Source: DAIDHK01 sp035510695
Lineage (GTDB): Bacteria > Patescibacteriota > Microgenomatia > Levybacterales > UBA12049
Direction of reading: 5' to 3'
DNA: 6,932 bases
NCBI GenBank assembly: GCA_035510695.1
Contig: DATKGO010000028.1
Coordinates: 1 to 6,932, forward strand
Below the pieces are notes generated by a model. The model searched no databases. It saw only the letters and a program-made list of their open reading frames with translations, and was not told the origin of the DNA. This document shows positions 5,025 through 6,932 of the stretch, piece by piece (the first letter of the stretch is position 1; every line of letters starts with the position of its first letter). The position numbers were made by a program, and so were the translations under genes.

Positions 5025-6234
5025 AGGTAAGCGCCACGCCTTTTTTTCCGGCTCTTCCGGTTCTACCGATTCTATGCACATAATCATCATAGGAAGTCGG
5101 CGCGTCGTAATTAATTACGTGAGTAACATCGTCAATATCCAAACCACGGGACGCGACATCTGTAGCCAATAAAATTTGTACTTGATTCTCTTTAAACATT
5201 TGCAGTGCACGTTGACGTTGTCCCTGGGATTTATTTCCATGAATAGCTGCTGCTTTAAAACCTCGGGCAATAAGAGCCTTGGTAAGTTTTTCAATCCCCC
5301 ATTTCGTTCGTCCAAAAACCAATACCTTATTGAATTCTTCTTTCACCAATAAATCATGCAAAGTATCTAGTTTCATACTCGGATTTTTTACTTGAATAAC
5401 ATCTTGATCAATATTCACCGCAGCTTCTTGGTGTTTCACCGAAACATTTACGGGGTTAGTGACAAAGTTTTCCAGAATTTCCTTGGTCTTTCCCGAAACA
5501 GTTGCCGAGAAGAAAAGCGATTGTCTGATTTCGGGGAGAAGTGAGATTAAATATTGAATATCTTTTATAAAACCGATATCTACCATTCTGTCTACTTCAT
5601 CCAAAACTATGGTACCAAACTGCATTAAATGCAGCTTTCTTCTGTTTGCCAAATCTTTTAATCTTCCGGGAGTTCCCACTACAATTGACGGATTTTGAGT
5701 TAAATTAATTTGCTGACGCTGCATGTTGGCGCCGCCGATACAGAGAACCGCTTTTAAATTCATTCCTTGAGCAAATTGATGAAATTCATCAATAATTTGC
5801 ATTGCCAGCTCCCTAGTCGGAACGATAATCAATACGCGCTGGTTTCTGTTTTTATCAATTTTATCAATGATGGGGATAAGAAAAGCCGCAGTTTTACCGG
5901 CTCCGGTGTTGGCCGTACCGATTACGTCTCTTTGTGCCAGAAGATAAGGAATTGCTTTCTCCTGAATCGGAGTCGGAGTTGTATAGCCATGTGTTGCAAT
6001 GTTGGTTTTCAGAGCATCCGAAATTGCGTAGTCAGAAAATGAGGCAGAAGAAACAACTGCCGGTTGTTCTATAATTAAAGCGGCTTTTTTTACAAAAAGA
6101 TGGGCGTCAAGTTTCTTGGTCTCGTTTCGCTTTTGATTATTACGGTGATTTCCTTGAAATCTCCGTTGAGAATCATTACGTCTGCCACCAGATGAATGCC
6201 GAAAAGATTGATTATTTCGATTATGATTATACAT
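5014..6234 (-). CDS. DEAD-box RNA helicase (RhlE-like) with Arg/Asn-rich N-terminal tail
   Basis: This 406-residue ATP-dependent RNA helicase has all core motifs: the Q motif with PTPIQ (87-91), Walker A ANTGAGKT (108-115), Ia PTREL (139-143), GG (167-168), Ib TPGR (188-191), II as DEVD (212-215) in place of DEAD, III SAT (243-245), IV LVFGRT (305-310), V ATDVASRGLDI (357-367) and VI HRIGRTGRAG (387-396). It ends about ten residues after motif VI, so it has no C-terminal extension. Residues 1-41 are a basic, Arg/Asn/Gln-rich disordered tail likely to contact RNA. It is the second gene of the leftward operon after the RRM gene, with a 24-nt gap. No Shine-Dalgarno precedes its ATG, so translation may depend on termination-reinitiation from the RRM stop. 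The expected role is unwinding structured RNA in ribosome assembly or mRNA turnover, perhaps in the cold. Confidence 0.93.
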   Translation of the reverse strand: MYNHNRNNQSFRHSSGGRRNDSQRRFQGNHRNNQKRNETKKLDAHLFVKKAALIIEQPAVVSSASFSDYAISDALKTNIATHGYTTPTPIQEKAIPYLLAQRDVIGTANTGAGKTAAFLIPIIDKIDKNRNQRVLIIVPTRELAMQIIDEFHQFAQGMNLKAVLCIGGANMQRQQINLTQNPSIVVGTPGRLKDLANRRKLHLMQFGTIVLDEVDRMVDIGFIKDIQYLISLLPEIRQSLFFSATVSGKTKEILENFVTNPVNVSVKHQEAAVNIDQDVIQVKNPSMKLDTLHDLLVKEEFNKVLVFGRTKWGIEKLTKALIARGFKAAAIHGNKSQGQRQRALQMFKENQVQILLATDVASRGLDIDDVTHVINYDAPTSYDDYVHRIGRTGRAGKKGVALTFID

Positions 6235-6258
6235 ATTTTTTGAAATAAGAAATAAGGT

Positions 6259-6561
6259 TTACCAACGATTTCGATTGTTATCGTTTCTTGGTTGAAAACC
6301 GCGATTTCTGTCTTCCTGTGGTTTGGCTTCTTTAACTACAATTGTTCTATCTAAAAGCTGTGTACCGTTAAGTTTGTCCATTGCAGTTTTTGCCTCTTCT
6401 TCGGTAGTCATTTCTACAAAACCAAAGCCTTTTCCCTGTCCGGTATATTTATCAATAATTACCTTGGCTGATAATACTTTACCAGCTTGGGCGAAATGCT
6501 CGTTAAGCTGTGCGTCTGTGACACCATAAGCTAAACCTCCTACAAATAATTTATTTGTCAT
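6259..6561 (-). CDS. Single-RRM RNA-binding protein
   Basis: This 100-residue protein is one RNA-recognition motif (about 3-80) plus a short Arg/Asn-rich tail (about 85-100, ending NNRNRW). RNP2 is LFVGGL (5-10) and RNP1 is KGFGFVEM (44-51), with the RNA-stacking aromatics F6, F46 and F48 present. Bacterial RRM proteins of this size, such as cyanobacterial Rbp proteins, bind single-stranded RNA and are often cold- or stress-induced. It is the first gene of the operon with the DEAD-box helicase, which suggests joint RNA remodelling. It has the only strong Shine-Dalgarno in the window and a long leader, so its expression is probably controlled after transcription. Confidence 0.93.
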   Translation of the reverse strand: MTNKLFVGGLAYGVTDAQLNEHFAQAGKVLSAKVIIDKYTGQGKGFGFVEMTTEEEAKTAMDKLNGTQLLDRTIVVKEAKPQEDRNRGFQPRNDNNRNRW

Positions 6562-6739
6562 TTATTTCTTATCCTCCTTTCTTTAGAATTTACAAGGATA
6601 ATACGCTGATAACTCTGCTTAAAAAGTGAAGTTGTTAATCTAAGAAGAAGATACAAGTGGAAAGTAAATTTAGGTATCTTTTATCTTTACTAAAAACGAA
6701 ATCAATATAAGCAGAAGTACAAACGTACTATCTGCATGC
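6562..6739 (-). promoter_or_regulatory. Long 5' leader of the RRM-helicase operon with 5' stem-loop
   Basis: The transcript predicted to start near 6739 has about 178 nt of untranslated leader. It opens with a stem-loop at 6735-6711: GCAGA/TCTGC and AGTAC/GTACT pairs (10 bp with one bulged base) closed by a GTTT loop. The rest is U/A-rich and ends in the Shine-Dalgarno. Long structured leaders are typical of cold-shock genes, where structure controls stability and translation. No known riboswitch class was recognised. Confidence 0.5.
6571..6580 (-). promoter_or_regulatory. Strong Shine-Dalgarno of the RRM gene
   Basis: On the minus strand AAAGGAGGAT lies with its GGAGG core (6573-6577) 11 nt before the ATG at 6561. 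This is much stronger than anything before the other genes, which lack a Shine-Dalgarno. Confidence 0.85.
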
Positions 6740-6745
6740 TTGACT

Positions 6746-6774
6746 AGTATAACAGGGTTAAAGTGTTATGTCAA
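6746..6774 (-). promoter_or_regulatory. Consensus sigma-70-type promoter for the RRM-helicase operon
   Basis: On the minus strand TTGACA (6774-6769) and TATACT (6751-6746) are separated by exactly 17 nt, the best promoter in the window. The predicted start is near 6739. The -10 region is nearly symmetric (AGTATAAC on the plus strand), so it could also fire rightward. Confidence 0.8.
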
Positions 6775-6893
6775 TATTACATAAGAATTTTACCGTAGAA
6801 GGTACAATACATAATGTGCATAAGTATATAGAACCGGTGCACGAGTTTTTGAAGGCACAAAAAAAGCAGAGAAGCGGTAAACTAAATGTGTGA
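6768..6893 (+). CDS. Possible 41-residue small protein of unknown function
   Basis: An open frame runs from ATG 6768 to TGA 6891-6893 and encodes a 41-residue basic, His/Lys-rich peptide starting MSILHKNFTVEG and ending KKQRSGKLNV. A plus-strand TATAAC (6748-6753) shares bases with the leftward -10 and would start transcription about 8 nt before the ATG, in keeping with the short leaders elsewhere here. The stop codon falls in the loop of the hairpin terminator. Against it: it covers the -35 of the divergent promoter, has no recognisable domain, and an ORF of this length can arise by chance. Confidence 0.3.
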   Translation: MSILHKNFTVEGTIHNVHKYIEPVHEFLKAQKKQRSGKLNV

Positions 6894-6922
6894 AAGAAAA
6901 TCTACCGGATTTTTCTGCTTTT
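6862..6922. terminator. Hairpin terminator, probably bidirectional
   Basis: Arms AAAAGCAGA (6862-6870) and TCTGCTTTT (6914-6922) pair over 9 bp. A second stem CGGTA (6875-6879)/TACCG (6903-6907) lies inside a short internal bulge, and the loop is about 23 nt. Read leftward the structure ends in a run of seven T, a good intrinsic terminator for a gene entering from the right edge. Read rightward it ends in TTTTGT and could end the possible small ORF. The large loop is atypical. Confidence 0.55.
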
Positions 6923-6932
6923 GTACTTCCAA

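Noticed and set aside
6715..6929. Inverted 10-mer TTTGTACTTC shared by the leader hairpin and the right edge
   Set aside because: It is a short A+T-rich match, and each copy is explained by its own local sequence. This is likely chance.

Overview
The window looks like a piece of a small, A+T-rich bacterial genome, most likely a member of the Candidate Phyla Radiation (Patescibacteria, perhaps the Microgenomates branch). This is inferred from the gene mix: an AbiEii-type toxin with a very small partner, a truncated Nudix-like protein, an RRM protein beside a short DEAD-box helicase, and a long multi-domain surface glycosidase. Several promoters also sit almost on top of their start codons, so leaderless transcripts are likely. 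No marker gene is present, so the phylum is not proven. TGA is used as a stop (end of the AbiEii gene), which argues against the TGA-recoding Gracilibacteria/SR1 lineages.

Layout. Bases 1-212 are non-coding: a tandem pair of compact hairpins like the ends of IS200/IS605 elements, then an extended -10 promoter. Bases 213-1083 hold an overlapping two-gene toxin-antitoxin-like operon (DUF6922-like small protein, then AbiEii-family nucleotidyltransferase). Bases about 1097-1450 are an IS remnant: the N-terminal HTH part of an ISNCY/IS1202-type transposase on the minus strand, flanked on its 5' side by about 24-bp tandem repeats. A TTGACA promoter just outside it drives a GTG-started 1012-residue membrane-anchored glycosidase (1508-4546). 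That protein consists of a GH26 domain, a second TIM-barrel-like module I cannot assign, a Pro/Thr linker, a four-cysteine module and a CBM4_9-like domain. Immediately downstream a second extended -10 promoter, nearly identical to the first, drives a degenerate Nudix-fold protein (4572-5024).

The right third is a leftward operon. A canonical promoter near 6746-6774 makes a leader of about 178 nt that opens with a stem-loop. It is followed by an RRM RNA-binding protein with a strong Shine-Dalgarno, then a DEAD-box RNA helicase. The two genes are in the same frame, separated by one TAA and eight codons, and both carry Arg/Asn-rich disordered tails at their facing ends. This layout suggests an RNA-remodelling, possibly cold-responsive, unit. 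The extreme right holds a possible 41-codon ORF on the plus strand and a hairpin terminator. The helicase and the Nudix-like gene converge and overlap by 11 nt with no terminator between them.

Most noteworthy are the unassigned second glycosidase module, the in-frame RRM/stop/helicase arrangement with its structured leader, the shared extended -10/leaderless signals, and the degenerate mobile-element traces on both sides of the toxin-antitoxin pair.
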